A stretch of 64,000 nt of DNA from Hyphomicrobiales bacterium (GTDB lineage: Bacteria; Pseudomonadota; Alphaproteobacteria; Rhizobiales; Rhizobiaceae): assembly GCA_002401155.1 (NCBI GenBank), contig NVSG01000002.1, forward strand, positions 717,462-781,461, written 5' to 3'. The notes under the pieces were generated by a model that made no database searches, was not told the origin of the DNA, and saw nothing but the letters and a program-made list of their open reading frames with translations. Below, one piece after another: positions 48,814 to 59,321 of this stretch. Each line of letters starts with the position of its first letter. Position 1 is the stretch's first letter. The position numbers and the translations under genes are program-made.

Positions 48814-49565
48814 ACGTGCTGTCCGCCATTGATGTGAATTTCTGCACCATTCACGTAGGACGAAGCAGATTCGCATAAGAAGGTCACCACCTCGGCGACT
48901 TCCTCCGGGCGACCCAACCGCTTCATCGGCACTTGTTGTGCCACCAAATCATCCGTACCGGGCGATAGAATTGAAGTTTCGATCTCACCGGGAGAGACTG
49001 CGTTTACCCGCACGCCGGTTTCGCCATATTCATAGGCGAGTTCCCGGGTGAGGGCGGAAAGTGCAGCTTTTGAAGTTGCATAAGCTGCCCCCGCAAAAGG
49101 ATGAATTCTGCTGCCTGCAATGGAGGTCACATTGACCACCGCGCCTTGCACCTGCCGCAGGGGTTCAATCAGGCCACGCGTAAGCATGAGCGGCGCCACC
49201 AGATTGACCATTTGCACTTGCATCATGGTTGAAACTGGAGTTTCCGTGGCGCTGAGGCGTTCGCCTTTTTCGTTCTTGGGAGAAATGCCAGCATTGTTGA
49301 TCAGCGCGTTCAATCCTCGCCCATCAATTAGTTTCATCAAGCGTTCAATGGCATGGCGAATGGAGTCTTCTTGTGCCAGATCGACTTCCACATGTTTGAC
49401 GATACCCTCGGCCCACGGGCACACATTGGTGAAGGGTGTGCGGGCTAATGTGATGACTTCCCAGTCCAGATCATAAAACCGCTTCACCAATGCATGTCCA
49501 ATGCCTCGGCTGGCACCGGTGACCGCAACGATGGGGCGTGAACTCTTGTCTGCTGGTTGATTCAT
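48810..49565 (-). CDS. SDR family oxidoreductase
   Basis: Classical short-chain dehydrogenase of 251 residues with the glycine motif TGASRGIGHAL, NNAGIS, the catalytic Ser in NVTSIAGS and Tyr-x3-Lys in AAYATSKAAL. The C-terminal SSYVNGAEIHINGGQHV is typical of FabG-like enzymes. The substrate is unknown. It is divergent from the GST gene with a 60-base gap. The call is firm for the family only. Confidence 0.93.
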   Translation of the reverse strand: MNQPADKSSRPIVAVTGASRGIGHALVKRFYDLDWEVITLARTPFTNVCPWAEGIVKHVEVDLAQEDSIRHAIERLMKLIDGRGLNALINNAGISPKNEKGERLSATETPVSTMMQVQMVNLVAPLMLTRGLIEPLRQVQGAVVNVTSIAGSRIHPFAGAAYATSKAALSALTRELAYEYGETGVRVNAVSPGEIETSILSPGTDDLVAQQVPMKRLGRPEEVAEVVTFLCESASSYVNGAEIHINGGQHV

Positions 49566-49625
49566 TGTGTGTTCCGTTTAGGATGTGGCGTTTCTATGAA
49601 TCGCTATACCACGGAGATACCCCAC

Positions 49626-50264
49626 ATGAAATTATTCATTGGCAATAAAAATTATTCCTCATGGTCCTTCCGTCCATGGATCGCCATGATGGTGAAGGGG
49701 GTCGAATTCGAAGAACAACTGATCCAGTTTGATTTCGAGGCTGGCAATCCAAAATTCGCTGAATTCTCTCCTACGAATAAAGTGCCAGTGCTCCATGATG
49801 ATGGCGTCATCATCACCGAATCGCTGGCTATTTTGGAGTACATCAACGACAAATTCCCGGAAAAGGGGTTTTGGCCCGGCGATATCAAAACCCGTGCTTT
49901 GGCTCGCTCAATTGCCCATGAAATGCATGGTGGGTTTTCCGGCATCCGCAATGATTGCCCCATGAACATGCGCCGCGAAATTGGTGCCATCGATGTCTCC
50001 GATCAAACCCGCAAAGACGTGCGCCGCATCGAAACCATCTGGCGCGAATGCCTCGAACGCTTCGGCGGGCCGTTTTTGTTTGGAGAGTTCACTATCGCCG
50101 ACGCTATGTTCGCCCCGGTGGTGAACCGGCTTGAAATCTACCAACTTAGCGACGAGCCGGAAGTGCAGAAATATTCAGCCGCCATGAAAGGGCTGTATGC
50201 ATGGCAGGAATGGGAAAAGGCGGGCAGGGCAGAACCATGGATTGTCGAAGAAGACGAAGCTTAG
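49626..50264 (+). CDS. Glutathione S-transferase family protein
   Basis: Soluble two-domain GST-like protein of 212 residues. The N-terminal thioredoxin fold begins [18 protein letters not shown], with the Ser pair at the usual glutathione site, NKVPVL with the cis-proline, and [10 protein letters not shown] helical C-terminal domain follows ([19 protein letters not shown]). The ATG at 49626 has GGAG upstream and gives the standard start. The substrate is unknown. Convergent with bpt, with a 4-base overlap at the stops. Confidence 0.93.
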   Translation: MKLFIGNKNYSSWSFRPWIAMMVKGVEFEEQLIQFDFEAGNPKFAEFSPTNKVPVLHDDGVIITESLAILEYINDKFPEKGFWPGDIKTRALARSIAHEMHGGFSGIRNDCPMNMRREIGAIDVSDQTRKDVRRIETIWRECLERFGGPFLFGEFTIADAMFAPVVNRLEIYQLSDEPEVQKYSAAMKGLYAWQEWEKAGRAEPWIVEEDEA

Positions 50265-51010
50265 TCTTCAAACCGCAGCCAATGTCCACCTTCGAGCCGC
50301 TCCTGCGGCATGAAACGGGATTTGTAGGACATTTTTGGTGAGCCTTCGACCCAGTAGCCCAGATAGACGAAAGGCAGGCCCAGCCTACGGCTTCGCGTGA
50401 TATGGTCGAGCACCATATAGGTGCCAAGACTGCGCTTGTCTTCCGCAGGATCAAAAAAGCTATAGACCATGGAAAGGCCGTTTTGCAGAATATCCGTCAG
50501 GGCCACGGCAATGACATCGCCTTCGCCTTTTCCGGTAATGCCGGAATCCGGGCCACGCTTCCGATATTCGATAACGCAGCTATTCACATGGCTGTCTTCC
50601 ACCATCATGGAATAATCCAGCACCGTCATATCCGCCATACCGCCATCCAGATGCCGATCGTCAAGATAACGGCGAAACAGGGAAAATTGTTCGCTTGTCG
50701 GACTGTTGGGTACAACTTCGCCAATCAAATCATGATTGCGTTTGGTGATGCGCTTGAAGGAACGTGAAGGCCTAAAATCATTGGTCAATACTCGCACGGA
50801 AACGCAGGCACGACAGCGCTCGCAGGCAGGACGATAAGCAATGTTTTGCGAACGACGAAAGCCGCCATTGGTCAGCATATCATTGATGCCGGGAGCTTTC
50901 TCGCCCACCAGATGGGTGAACACCTTGCGCTCTTCCTGCCCCTCAAGATAAGGGCAGGGCGCTGGGGCCGTCAAATAAAATTGGGGTGTGTCCAGCGCGT
51001 GTTTCGTCAT
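50261..51010 (-). CDS. bpt: Aspartate/glutamate leucyltransferase
   Basis: Transfers leucine from Leu-tRNA to N-terminal Asp or Glu, marking proteins for ClpS/ClpAP degradation. The 249-residue protein resembles Ate1-type transferases: [13 protein letters not shown] at the N-terminus, the Cys-rich [16 protein letters not shown], and the C-terminal [20 protein letters not shown] segment. The length is right for Bpt. The SLC13-type permease gene lies upstream on the same strand with a 27-base gap. Confidence 0.95.
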   Translation of the reverse strand: MTKHALDTPQFYLTAPAPCPYLEGQEERKVFTHLVGEKAPGINDMLTNGGFRRSQNIAYRPACERCRACVSVRVLTNDFRPSRSFKRITKRNHDLIGEVVPNSPTSEQFSLFRRYLDDRHLDGGMADMTVLDYSMMVEDSHVNSCVIEYRKRGPDSGITGKGEGDVIAVALTDILQNGLSMVYSFFDPAEDKRSLGTYMVLDHITRSRRLGLPFVYLGYWVEGSPKMSYKSRFMPQERLEGGHWLRFED

Positions 51011-51037
51011 GTTTCCAACGTTTGTTTGTTCCAGATA

Positions 51038-52876
51038 CTAAATACCATAATACCAAGGCCCCACAAAAGAGTAGGTGAGCCAAATCAAAATCACAAGGGG
51101 GATACCGGCAATCAGGAAATCACGAAAGCGATAATGGCCCGGACCAAGCACCAGCAAATTGGTCTGATAGCCAATCGGTGTTGCAAAGGAACAGTTAGCG
51201 GCAAAAATCACGGCCACCACAAATACTTCTGGTGGCACGCCAATCCCTTGCGCCACACGAATAGCAATAGGTGTGAAAATAACCGCGGTTGCATTGTTGG
51301 AAAGTACATTGGTCAGGATTGCAATTGTCAGGAAGAATGCCGAAAGCACAACTGCTGGCGGAAATCCTTCAAAGGCACTGACAACACTCTCGGCTATAAA
51401 AGCAGCGCCGCCGGTGGCCTCCAGTGCTGCTGCACTGGCAAGAGAAGCCCCCACCAGCATGAAAATATGCGAATCAAATGCCCGCGCTGCCTGCCGTGAA
51501 TTTAGACAGCCCGTAACCAGCATGCCGAACACACCGAGCAAGGAAGCAACCATAATCGGCAAAATGCCGGTGGCAGCAGTCACGACCACAATGCCGAATA
51601 TCGTCAGGGCACGGGTTGCAAAACGGCGCATGGGAACAATGGCCGACGACCACTCCAATAAAATCAAATCACGGCTGGCTTTCAGATTGGCCATGGCTTC
51701 CGGCGTTCCGCCCATCAACAATGTATCGCCTGGTTCCATGCGAATTTGGTCCAGCCCTTTTCGCTGCATCCGGCTTTTGCGCTGTACGCCCAATACGATG
51801 GTGCCATAGGTCGAGCGGATGGCCGCCGACTGGATGGTACGCCCAACGAAACGCGACCCCGGTGCGACGACCACCTCGGCAATGGAGAATTCCGGCGCAA
51901 GACGACTATCCTGCGCATCGTCGTCTTCATCCTCCTCAGCAGGAACGCTGGTTGAACCGATCGCAAGCGCACGGGTCAGAGCGCGTCTTGTTGCGCCAAT
52001 GATCAAGGTATCTCCGGCACGAAGGGTAATATCCTCCATCGCCGGTATCATTGGCGCATCATTTCGCATGATCGTGCGAACAGTGATGTCTTCAAGTTCG
52101 CTAAAGAGCCCGGCTCGAGATGTGGCCCCTTCAAGCACATGTCCCTGAGTAATTTCAATTTGTGCAATAAACTGCCTGCCGGAAAGCGTCTTGATCTCAT
52201 CGGCCATGCCGCGCCGCTGTTTCAGGATCAATGGTAGAATGAAAATCACATAGATCGCGCCAACGCTGGCAAGAATAAGTCCCGGAACACTAAAATCAAA
52301 AAAGCCGATCTCAATGCCGAAATCTTTGGCAACGCCTGCTACCAGCAAGTTGGTGGAGGAACCAATCAGGGTCACCATCCCTCCCAAAATACCGATAAAA
52401 GACAGGGGCATAAGAGCTTTTGCTGAATCAAAATTCTTCTGTGCAGCAATGGCCGTGACAATCGGAATGAACATCACCACAACCGGAGTATTGTTGAGAA
52501 AAGCCGATATCACCCCGGCGGTAATTAACAAGATTGCCAGTGTGCGTGTGCGTCCGGCTCCGCCAATGCGCGCCAACATCCGCGATGGCGCATCCAGCGC
52601 ATCGGTGTTGAACATCGCTTGTCCAACCATCAGCAGGGCCAAAACGGTAACCAGCGCCGGATTACCAAATCCCATCACTAAATCACCGGCGCTGACCAAT
52701 GGTGCGCCGTTCACAGGAAACAATATGAACAGCAACATATAACTGACAATGGAAGCAAGCGAGATCGCTTCGAGCGACCATTTCTCCAGCGCAAAGCAGA
52801 TGATTGTGCAGGTCACAATCAAAAATGTGGCCCACATGTGGAAATTCTCACCGATATTGAGACCTAACAGTTCCAA
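51038..52876 (-). CDS. SLC13/DASS-type permease with RCK_C domains (second copy)
   Basis: Inner-membrane transporter of 612 residues with the same layout as the gene at 22683-24458: N-terminal helix bundle with AFLNNTPVVVMFIP and VTLIGSSTNLL, two TrkA-C/RCK_C-like domains (about 215-300 and 310-400), and a second bundle with NVLSNNATAVIFTPIAI and FATPIGYQTN. The start is uncertain: TTG at 52876 with AAGG upstream, or ATG at 52837. The substrate is unknown. The second bundle lacks some charged residues of the first copy, so the two may not share a substrate. Confidence 0.88.
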   Translation of the reverse strand: MELLGLNIGENFHMWATFLIVTCTIICFALEKWSLEAISLASIVSYMLLFILFPVNGAPLVSAGDLVMGFGNPALVTVLALLMVGQAMFNTDALDAPSRMLARIGGAGRTRTLAILLITAGVISAFLNNTPVVVMFIPIVTAIAAQKNFDSAKALMPLSFIGILGGMVTLIGSSTNLLVAGVAKDFGIEIGFFDFSVPGLILASVGAIYVIFILPLILKQRRGMADEIKTLSGRQFIAQIEITQGHVLEGATSRAGLFSELEDITVRTIMRNDAPMIPAMEDITLRAGDTLIIGATRRALTRALAIGSTSVPAEEDEDDDAQDSRLAPEFSIAEVVVAPGSRFVGRTIQSAAIRSTYGTIVLGVQRKSRMQRKGLDQIRMEPGDTLLMGGTPEAMANLKASRDLILLEWSSAIVPMRRFATRALTIFGIVVVTAATGILPIMVASLLGVFGMLVTGCLNSRQAARAFDSHIFMLVGASLASAAALEATGGAAFIAESVVSAFEGFPPAVVLSAFFLTIAILTNVLSNNATAVIFTPIAIRVAQGIGVPPEVFVVAVIFAANCSFATPIGYQTNLLVLGPGHYRFRDFLIAGIPLVILIWLTYSFVGPWYYGI

Positions 52877-52965
52877 AACTATGCCTTACTCATCCAATTA
52901 ACTTGAAGGGTGAGTATCACCAAGAATAGTGGTTTTGGAAAGGGGCATTTAATCCAAATAATCGA

Positions 52966-53424
52966 TCAGACACGCAAAATTACGGTGCCCAGAAGGATAT
53001 CCTGTATCAATCTTTTGCGTGTGGAAAACATAGATACCAGTAACATGAAGGGCGTTAGCATGATGTGCGCTGCCCAAAATATGATGGCGTGCATGATGGC
53101 TGTCATGCCGTCAACGGGCTTGCCACTGTCAGATTCAATCCGTAAAGAGAACATCTGCATGCCAATGGTTGCCTGTTTTTGCCCACCCAAAGTCATGCCG
53201 ATATAGGTGATGGCCACAAGAGGCACCAGCACCAGATAGATCAACCAAGCAGCACCCAAGGTGATGATGCCTGCGAAAAATACAATGATCCCGGCAAGAA
53301 ACGACAATACACCTACACACAGATAATCAACAAAAAACGCCAGCATACGCCGCCGTCTGACTTCGCTCAGGCGGTTAACATCAACTGGGTTGTAACTGTT
53401 TTGATTCGCTGTTTGCGTGTTCAT
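52966..53424 (-). CDS. RDD family membrane protein
   Basis: Small RDD-domain protein of 152 residues. A basic N-terminus with RRRRMLAFFVDYL, the RDD-type arginine/aspartate segment, leads into about four hydrophobic helices, with GGQKQATIGMQMFSLRI between the second and third. RDD proteins have unknown or ion-transport-related roles. It lies between hemB and the second permease on the same strand and may be an independent unit. Confidence 0.88.
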   Translation of the reverse strand: MNTQTANQNSYNPVDVNRLSEVRRRRMLAFFVDYLCVGVLSFLAGIIVFFAGIITLGAAWLIYLVLVPLVAITYIGMTLGGQKQATIGMQMFSLRIESDSGKPVDGMTAIMHAIIFWAAHIMLTPFMLLVSMFSTRKRLIQDILLGTVILRV

Positions 53425-53491
53425 TGTGCCCTCATTGTTTTTGATCTTGCTCTCGTAAAGATGGGCATTGGGAAGTTAAATTACAACAAAT

Positions 53492-54559
<1,068 letters not shown>

Positions 54560-54640
54560 CTAACTGAAATTTGCCGTCTTGTCCTTGCGCTGATTGGCGC
54601 ACCTTCCTTATAAGGGGGTAGCAATCATTCTGAGTCTCCA

Positions 54641-55051
54641 ATGGCAATCACCCAAATCATCCAGCCTGCACCCAATCTTGTAGAAATCATTTATGTGATA
54701 TTCTTGAGGGGGATGGCGTTGGTTTTTGTCTATTTTGCTTTGCAATACTGGCTACGCGTGGTCGGTTATTACGAGGGGGCTGATTATCAGTTTGATACCA
54801 TGTCGGACTATTGGCGGGTGGCGTCAGCGGTCCTGTCGGTTTTACTTCCGGTTACTGCGCTCGGACTATGGGGGCTTTTCTCCTGGGGTCCGGTCGTGTG
54901 GATATTTGCCATTTGTATAGAGGTTGGCATGCACATGGGCCTGCCACAATCATTTGGCGAGCAACCAATGTTAATGGTATTCCATCTTGTCTGCGTTCTG
55001 CTTTTTCTGATTTTGCAAGTGACGAAGTATATCATCGTCAATAAAAGATGA
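54641..55051 (+). CDS. DUF6163-like small membrane protein
   Basis: Four-helix membrane protein of 136 residues. Its position just upstream of the ldtR-like regulator and the L,D-transpeptidase, together with its make-up, matches the DUF6163 family as I remember it. The helices are at about 14-35, 57-77, 78-100 and 105-130. There is no catalytic motif. A link with the cell-wall function of the neighbours is only by location. The gap to ldtR is 298 bases, which carries the ldtR promoter region. Confidence 0.8.
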   Translation: MAITQIIQPAPNLVEIIYVIFLRGMALVFVYFALQYWLRVVGYYEGADYQFDTMSDYWRVASAVLSVLLPVTALGLWGLFSWGPVVWIFAICIEVGMHMGLPQSFGEQPMLMVFHLVCVLLFLILQVTKYIIVNKR

Positions 55052-55349
55052 ACGCGATTTTTAAAAATCATTGAAAATTAGCCATTCCTGTTCAAGAATA
55101 TAGAATTTGAGCAAAGTTGGTAAGACGAAATTAATCTTAAGCTTTAATTCGAATTTTATCGGATCCGGCTATCTTGTGTTCACGGTGACGGAAATATCTG
55201 CACCAAAAACATATAAGAAGCGAGGGTTTAACCTCGTCAACAAAACGACAGCACAATCTGGCAAGTGGAGCACTGTTTGCAAGTCAGAGCGTGCGCAACA
55301 ACAAAAGAGCGAGATGAGAAACTCTCGCCGACACAGGAAGGCACATAAT

Positions 55350-55865
55350 ATGACCAATAGTCTTGATTTGGTTGGCAAGGCAATTGAGCCATCGTCTACT
55401 ACGGGCGATATCAAGCCACTATACTTAGAATCTCTTACACTCGTTGAGCGGCTTCACCGTCGTTTGCTGGATGTAATTAAAGACGAGTTTGATCGCAAAG
55501 GACGTAGCGACATCAATTCGGTTCAGGCACTGCTGCTCTATAATATAGGTAATTCAGAACTGACCGCAGGTGAATTGCGTTCCCGTGGCTATTATCTTGG
55601 ATCGAATGTTTCATACAATCTGAAAAAGCTTGTTGATCAGGGTTTCATCAATCATCAAAAGTCCCGTGTGGATCGTCGCTCAGTGCGCATTTCTCTCACG
55701 GATCAGGGCAAAGATGTTGCTGCAACAATCAACGGTCTCTATGAGCGCCACGTCGCTTCAATCGAGCAGGTTGGTGGCATCGACATGAGCGAATTCGAAC
55801 GTCTGAACAAATCCTTGCAGCGCCTTGAGCGTTTCTGGACAGATCAGATTTTGTATCGCCTTTAA
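55350..55865 (+). CDS. ldtR: MarR/winged-helix transcriptional regulator LdtR
   Basis: Winged-helix DNA-binding regulator of 171 residues, matching the LdtR protein of Liberibacter and rhizobia in size, motifs and neighbours. The DNA-binding region reads NIGNSELTAGELRSRGYYLGSNVSYNLKKLV, followed by the wing with KSRVDRRSVRISLTDQG. In Liberibacter LdtR controls an L,D-transpeptidase gene, and here one lies directly downstream. I chose the ATG at 55350 because GGAAGG lies 9 bases before it; the open frame goes 81 codons further upstream but with no good start. A CGAGG-GTTTAA-CCTCG hairpin at 55221-55236 lies in its leader. An intrinsic terminator follows. Confidence 0.88.
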   Translation: MTNSLDLVGKAIEPSSTTGDIKPLYLESLTLVERLHRRLLDVIKDEFDRKGRSDINSVQALLLYNIGNSELTAGELRSRGYYLGSNVSYNLKKLVDQGFINHQKSRVDRRSVRISLTDQGKDVAATINGLYERHVASIEQVGGIDMSEFERLNKSLQRLERFWTDQILYRL

Positions 55866-55920
55866 TTTATCGGAGCTTGCCGGAGCTTGGAGGACAGTCC
55901 AAGTCACCATAAGTTTACCA

Positions 55921-55953
55921 AACAGGCCCCATCTTCGGACGGGGCCTGTTTTC
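55921..55953 (+). terminator. Intrinsic terminator after ldtR
   Basis: Perfect 10-bp arms AACAGGCCCC and GGGGCCTGTT around a 10-base loop, followed by a T-rich tail. It sits 55 bases after the ldtR stop and separates ldtR from the transpeptidase transcript. Confidence 0.9.
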
Positions 55954-56055
55954 GTTTGAAATCAGGGGTTCCCAGCGGAATTTTTGTGACACTCGCCACC
56001 ATTGCGACAAAGTTTCATTTTACAACACGGTGCGGCCTTGTTTTCTTAACTTTTC

Positions 56056-56072
56056 GAGCATAAATATTGCTC
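56056..56072 (+). promoter_or_regulatory. Palindrome at the L,D-transpeptidase promoter
   Basis: A 17-base sequence GAGCATAAATATTGCTC has 5-bp inverted arms around an AT-rich centre. A loose promoter can be drawn with TTGTTT at 56038-56043 and the -10 inside this palindrome, 81-97 bases before the transpeptidase start. A related word, TTGAGCAAAG, lies upstream of ldtR near 55112. This would suit a repressor or activator site of LdtR, but the true LdtR motif could not be checked here. Confidence 0.4.
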
Positions 56073-56152
56073 ATCAACTCAGGCGGCCTTAATTCGTAGT
56101 TGATCCTGCTGGCTGTTTGAGTGTTCGGGTCATTCACAGACTGGTTTATGCA

Positions 56153-57406
56153 ATGAAAAGACGAAATTTCCTCACTTCTGTAGCCAACATTGTCGGTGGT
56201 ATCGCTGGCACTGCAATTTTGCCTGCGATCGCGCGAGCCGAAGATCCGATAAAAGCAATTTTGAATTCACGCAAACGCGGCTCATGGAACGATCAGTTCG
56301 ATGCGCGCCGTGGTGACGCTGAGCTTGCTTCCACCAATATCCCGATTTTTTCCCCGCTTACCCCGACCTTTATCGAAAAAGGCATTGAGGAATATCGAAA
56401 TATTTCCCTCAACGGTGGTTGGCCAGTGGTTCCGGCAAACAAGAAATTACGCCTTGGCGTTGAAGATAAAAATGTAAAAGTGTTGCGCCGCAGGCTGATC
56501 GTTTCCGGCGATCTGGCCCCCAAATCGGGCAATAGCGACATATTTGATACATGGGTTGATAGCGCGGTTAAGCGTTTTCAGGCCCGCCATGGCCTGCCAG
56601 CCGATGGGGTGATGGGGAAATTTACTTTCGCAGCCCTCAATATTCCGGCAAGTGTGCGTTTAGGCCAGTTGGAAACCAATTTGGTGCGCCTGCGCGCCAT
56701 GTCCGGCTTTTTGGGCGACCGCTATGTGATGGTGAATATTCCCGCCGCTCAAATTGAAGCGGTAGAGCAGGGGCAGGTGGCTTCGCGCCATACGGCAATC
56801 GTTGGCAGAATCACCCGCCAAACGCCGATTCTCAATTCAAAAATCTATGAATTGAACCTCAATCCCTATTGGACTGCACCGGTTTCCATCGTCAAAAAAG
56901 ACCTAATCCCGTTGATGCAGAAAGATTCAAGCTATCTGACGCGCAACAATATTCAAATGTTTGCCCCCGATGGTACGGAAATTTTTCCAGCTAACGTTGA
57001 TTGGAATTCCGAAGAAGCGGTCAGTTATCGCTTCCGCCAGAAACCCGGCAAAATCAACGCCATGGGGTCGGTCAAAATCAATTTTCCCAATCCCCATGCG
57101 GTCTATATGCACGATACGCCGCAACAAAGCCTATTCAGCAAGTTAATGCGCTTTGAATCTTCGGGCTGTGTGCGCGTACAAAACGTTCGCGACCTGATCA
57201 GCTGGATTGCCAAGGATACCGAGGGCTGGGATCGCCGTGCCATCGAACAGGTAATCGAAACCGGTGAACGAATCGATGTGAAACTTGCCGAAGCTGTGCC
57301 GGTTTATTTCACCTACATCACCGCGTGGTCCACCAAGGACGGAGTCATTCAATTCCGTGATGACATCTACCAGCGGGACGGCGTTGCAGAACTTTCTTTG
57401 CAATAA
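56153..57406 (+). CDS. ldtP: L,D-transpeptidase, YcbB-like, with Tat-type signal
   Basis: Periplasmic L,D-transpeptidase expected to make 3-3 peptidoglycan cross-links. The 417-residue protein begins with a twin-arginine signal KRRNFLTS and a hydrophobic stretch ending near ARA-ED (about 29). A peptidoglycan-binding-1-like domain follows (VDSAVKRFQARHGLPADGVMG, about residue 135). The YkuD domain has YMHDTP and the catalytic FESSGCVRVQN. This layout resembles E. coli YcbB. The ATG at 56153 is preferred although its ribosome site is weak; a TTG 12 codons upstream is possible. It is named ldtP after the Liberibacter gene next to ldtR. Confidence 0.88.
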   Translation: MKRRNFLTSVANIVGGIAGTAILPAIARAEDPIKAILNSRKRGSWNDQFDARRGDAELASTNIPIFSPLTPTFIEKGIEEYRNISLNGGWPVVPANKKLRLGVEDKNVKVLRRRLIVSGDLAPKSGNSDIFDTWVDSAVKRFQARHGLPADGVMGKFTFAALNIPASVRLGQLETNLVRLRAMSGFLGDRYVMVNIPAAQIEAVEQGQVASRHTAIVGRITRQTPILNSKIYELNLNPYWTAPVSIVKKDLIPLMQKDSSYLTRNNIQMFAPDGTEIFPANVDWNSEEAVSYRFRQKPGKINAMGSVKINFPNPHAVYMHDTPQQSLFSKLMRFESSGCVRVQNVRDLISWIAKDTEGWDRRAIEQVIETGERIDVKLAEAVPVYFTYITAWSTKDGVIQFRDDIYQRDGVAELSLQ

Positions 57407-57523
57407 CTCTGTTCCCGCAAACGTCTGCCGCAAAAAGTTGGCGATGTGACGCTTATCCCTATGGCAGTTTTGAAGTTGACGTGATATTTGGCGCACATGA
57501 AATTCCTCTGAATTGGGTGCAGT

Positions 57524-58831
57524 ATGACCAACATCACAACTTCCAGCGAACTTGACGTATTTTTCAACAGACCTCTTGCCGACGTAGACGCAGAAATTTT
57601 CGGTGCAATTCAGGACGAACTCGGGCGGCAACGCCACGAGGTAGAACTGATTGCCTCGGAAAACATCGTTTCACGCGCCGTATTGGAAGCGCAAGGCTCG
57701 ATCATGACCAACAAATACGCCGAAGGTTATCCGGGCCGTCGCTATTATGGCGGTTGTGAATTCGTTGATGTGGCCGAAACACTGGCGATTGAACGGGCAA
57801 AAGAGTTGTTCGGTTGTAACTTTGCCAATGTGCAGCCCAATTCTGGCAGCCAGATGAACCAGGCGGTCTTTTTGGCACTATTACAGCCGGGTGATACCTT
57901 TATGGGTCTCGATCTCAATTCAGGCGGACACCTCACCCACGGTTCACCAGTCAATATGTCCGGCAAATGGTTCAATGTGGTTTCCTATAGCGTGCGTAAA
58001 GACGATCAATTGCTCGATATGGATGAAATCGCTAAACTCGCCGAAGAACATAAACCCAAATTGATTATTGCGGGCGCAACCGCCTATTCCCGCGAATGGG
58101 ATTTTGCCCGTTTCCGCGAAATAGCAGATTCAATCGGCGCTTATTTGATGGTTGATATGGCTCACATTGCGGGTCTGGTAGCCGCTGGCGTGCATTCATC
58201 CCCAATTCCCCACGCCCACGTGACCACAACCACAACCCATAAATCCTTGCGTGGTCCGCGCGGCGGTATGATCCTCACCAATGATGAGGCGATTGCCAAG
58301 AAGATCAACTCGGCTGTTTTCCCCGGTCTGCAAGGTGGCCCACTGATGCATGTGATCGCAGCGAAAGCCGTTGCGTTTAAGGAAGCACTTCAGCCATCGT
58401 TTAAAATTTACGCGCAAAACGTTGTAAACAATGCAAAAACTCTGGCCGAAAACCTGAAAAAGAACGGCCTTGAAATCGTTGCCGATGGTACTGACAACCA
58501 TTTGATGCTGGTCGATCTGCGCCCCAAAAACGCCACTGGAAAACGCGCCGAAGCAGCCCTTGGCCGCGCCAACATCACCTGCAACAAGAACGGCATTCCG
58601 TTCGATCCTGAAAAACCATTCGTGACTTCTGGCATTCGTCTCGGTACGCCAGCAGGCACCACGCGCGGGTTTGGCGAAGCCGAATTCAATGAAATCGGCG
58701 ACCTGATCACCGAAGTGCTCGATGGCTTGAACGCGGCAAATTCCGATGAAGGAAATGCTGCCGTGGAAACGGCCGTTCAAACCAAAATTATCGAATTATG
58801 TAAACGCTTTCCGCTCTATTCTCACATGTAA
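57524..58831 (+). CDS. glyA: Serine hydroxymethyltransferase
   Basis: PLP enzyme converting serine and tetrahydrofolate to glycine and methylene-tetrahydrofolate. The 435-residue protein has the N-terminal [23 protein letters not shown], and the PLP-lysine motif [14 protein letters not shown] (Lys240). The length is normal. nrdR follows 28 bases later on the same strand. A short non-coding leader precedes it; I see no riboswitch. Confidence 0.98.
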   Translation: MTNITTSSELDVFFNRPLADVDAEIFGAIQDELGRQRHEVELIASENIVSRAVLEAQGSIMTNKYAEGYPGRRYYGGCEFVDVAETLAIERAKELFGCNFANVQPNSGSQMNQAVFLALLQPGDTFMGLDLNSGGHLTHGSPVNMSGKWFNVVSYSVRKDDQLLDMDEIAKLAEEHKPKLIIAGATAYSREWDFARFREIADSIGAYLMVDMAHIAGLVAAGVHSSPIPHAHVTTTTTHKSLRGPRGGMILTNDEAIAKKINSAVFPGLQGGPLMHVIAAKAVAFKEALQPSFKIYAQNVVNNAKTLAENLKKNGLEIVADGTDNHLMLVDLRPKNATGKRAEAALGRANITCNKNGIPFDPEKPFVTSGIRLGTPAGTTRGFGEAEFNEIGDLITEVLDGLNAANSDEGNAAVETAVQTKIIELCKRFPLYSHM

Positions 58832-58859
58832 CCGACATAAACCCCACTGGGAAAAATCC

Positions 58860-59321
58860 ATGAATTGCCCCTATTGCAGCAGTGCCGATACTCAGGTGAA
58901 AGACAGTCGCCCCACCGATGATGGCAATGCCATTCGCCGCCGCCGGGTCTGTGCTGGTTGCGGTGGGCGCTTCACCACTTTTGAGCGGGTACAATTGCGC
59001 GAATTGACCGTGCTGAAAAAATCGGGCCGCAAAGTGGTTTTCGATCGCGATAAACTGGCTCGCTCAGTAAGCATTGCCTTGAGAAAACGCGAAGTTGAAC
59101 CCGAGCGGGTGGAACGCATGATCACCGGCATCGTGCGTCAGCTCGAAGCAAGAGGTGAGGGCGACATCCCCGCCGATGAAATCGGAAAACTGGTGATGGA
59201 AGGCCTTAAGGCCGTCGATGCAGTTGCCTATGTACGCTTTGCATCAGTCTACCGTGATTTCCGTGACGCCTCAGATTTTGAAACCGTGCTCGATGAGCTG
59301 AACAGCGACGATAAAAGTTAG
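58860..59321 (+). CDS. nrdR: Transcriptional repressor NrdR
   Basis: Zinc-ribbon and ATP-cone repressor of ribonucleotide reductase genes. The 153-residue protein has the zinc ribbon MNCPYC...CAGCGG, the RRRRVC linker, and the ATP-cone [16 protein letters not shown] region. The ATG at 58860 gives the usual start; an open frame runs further upstream inside glyA. Its stop overlaps the 3' end of tyrA on the opposite strand. Confidence 0.97.
   Translation: MNCPYCSSADTQVKDSRPTDDGNAIRRRRVCAGCGGRFTTFERVQLRELTVLKKSGRKVVFDRDKLARSVSIALRKREVEPERVERMITGIVRQLEARGEGDIPADEIGKLVMEGLKAVDAVAYVRFASVYRDFRDASDFETVLDELNSDDKS

Noticed and set aside
57407-57523. Riboswitch in the glyA leader
   Set aside because: No paired glycine or other aptamer-like structure could be drawn in this short leader.
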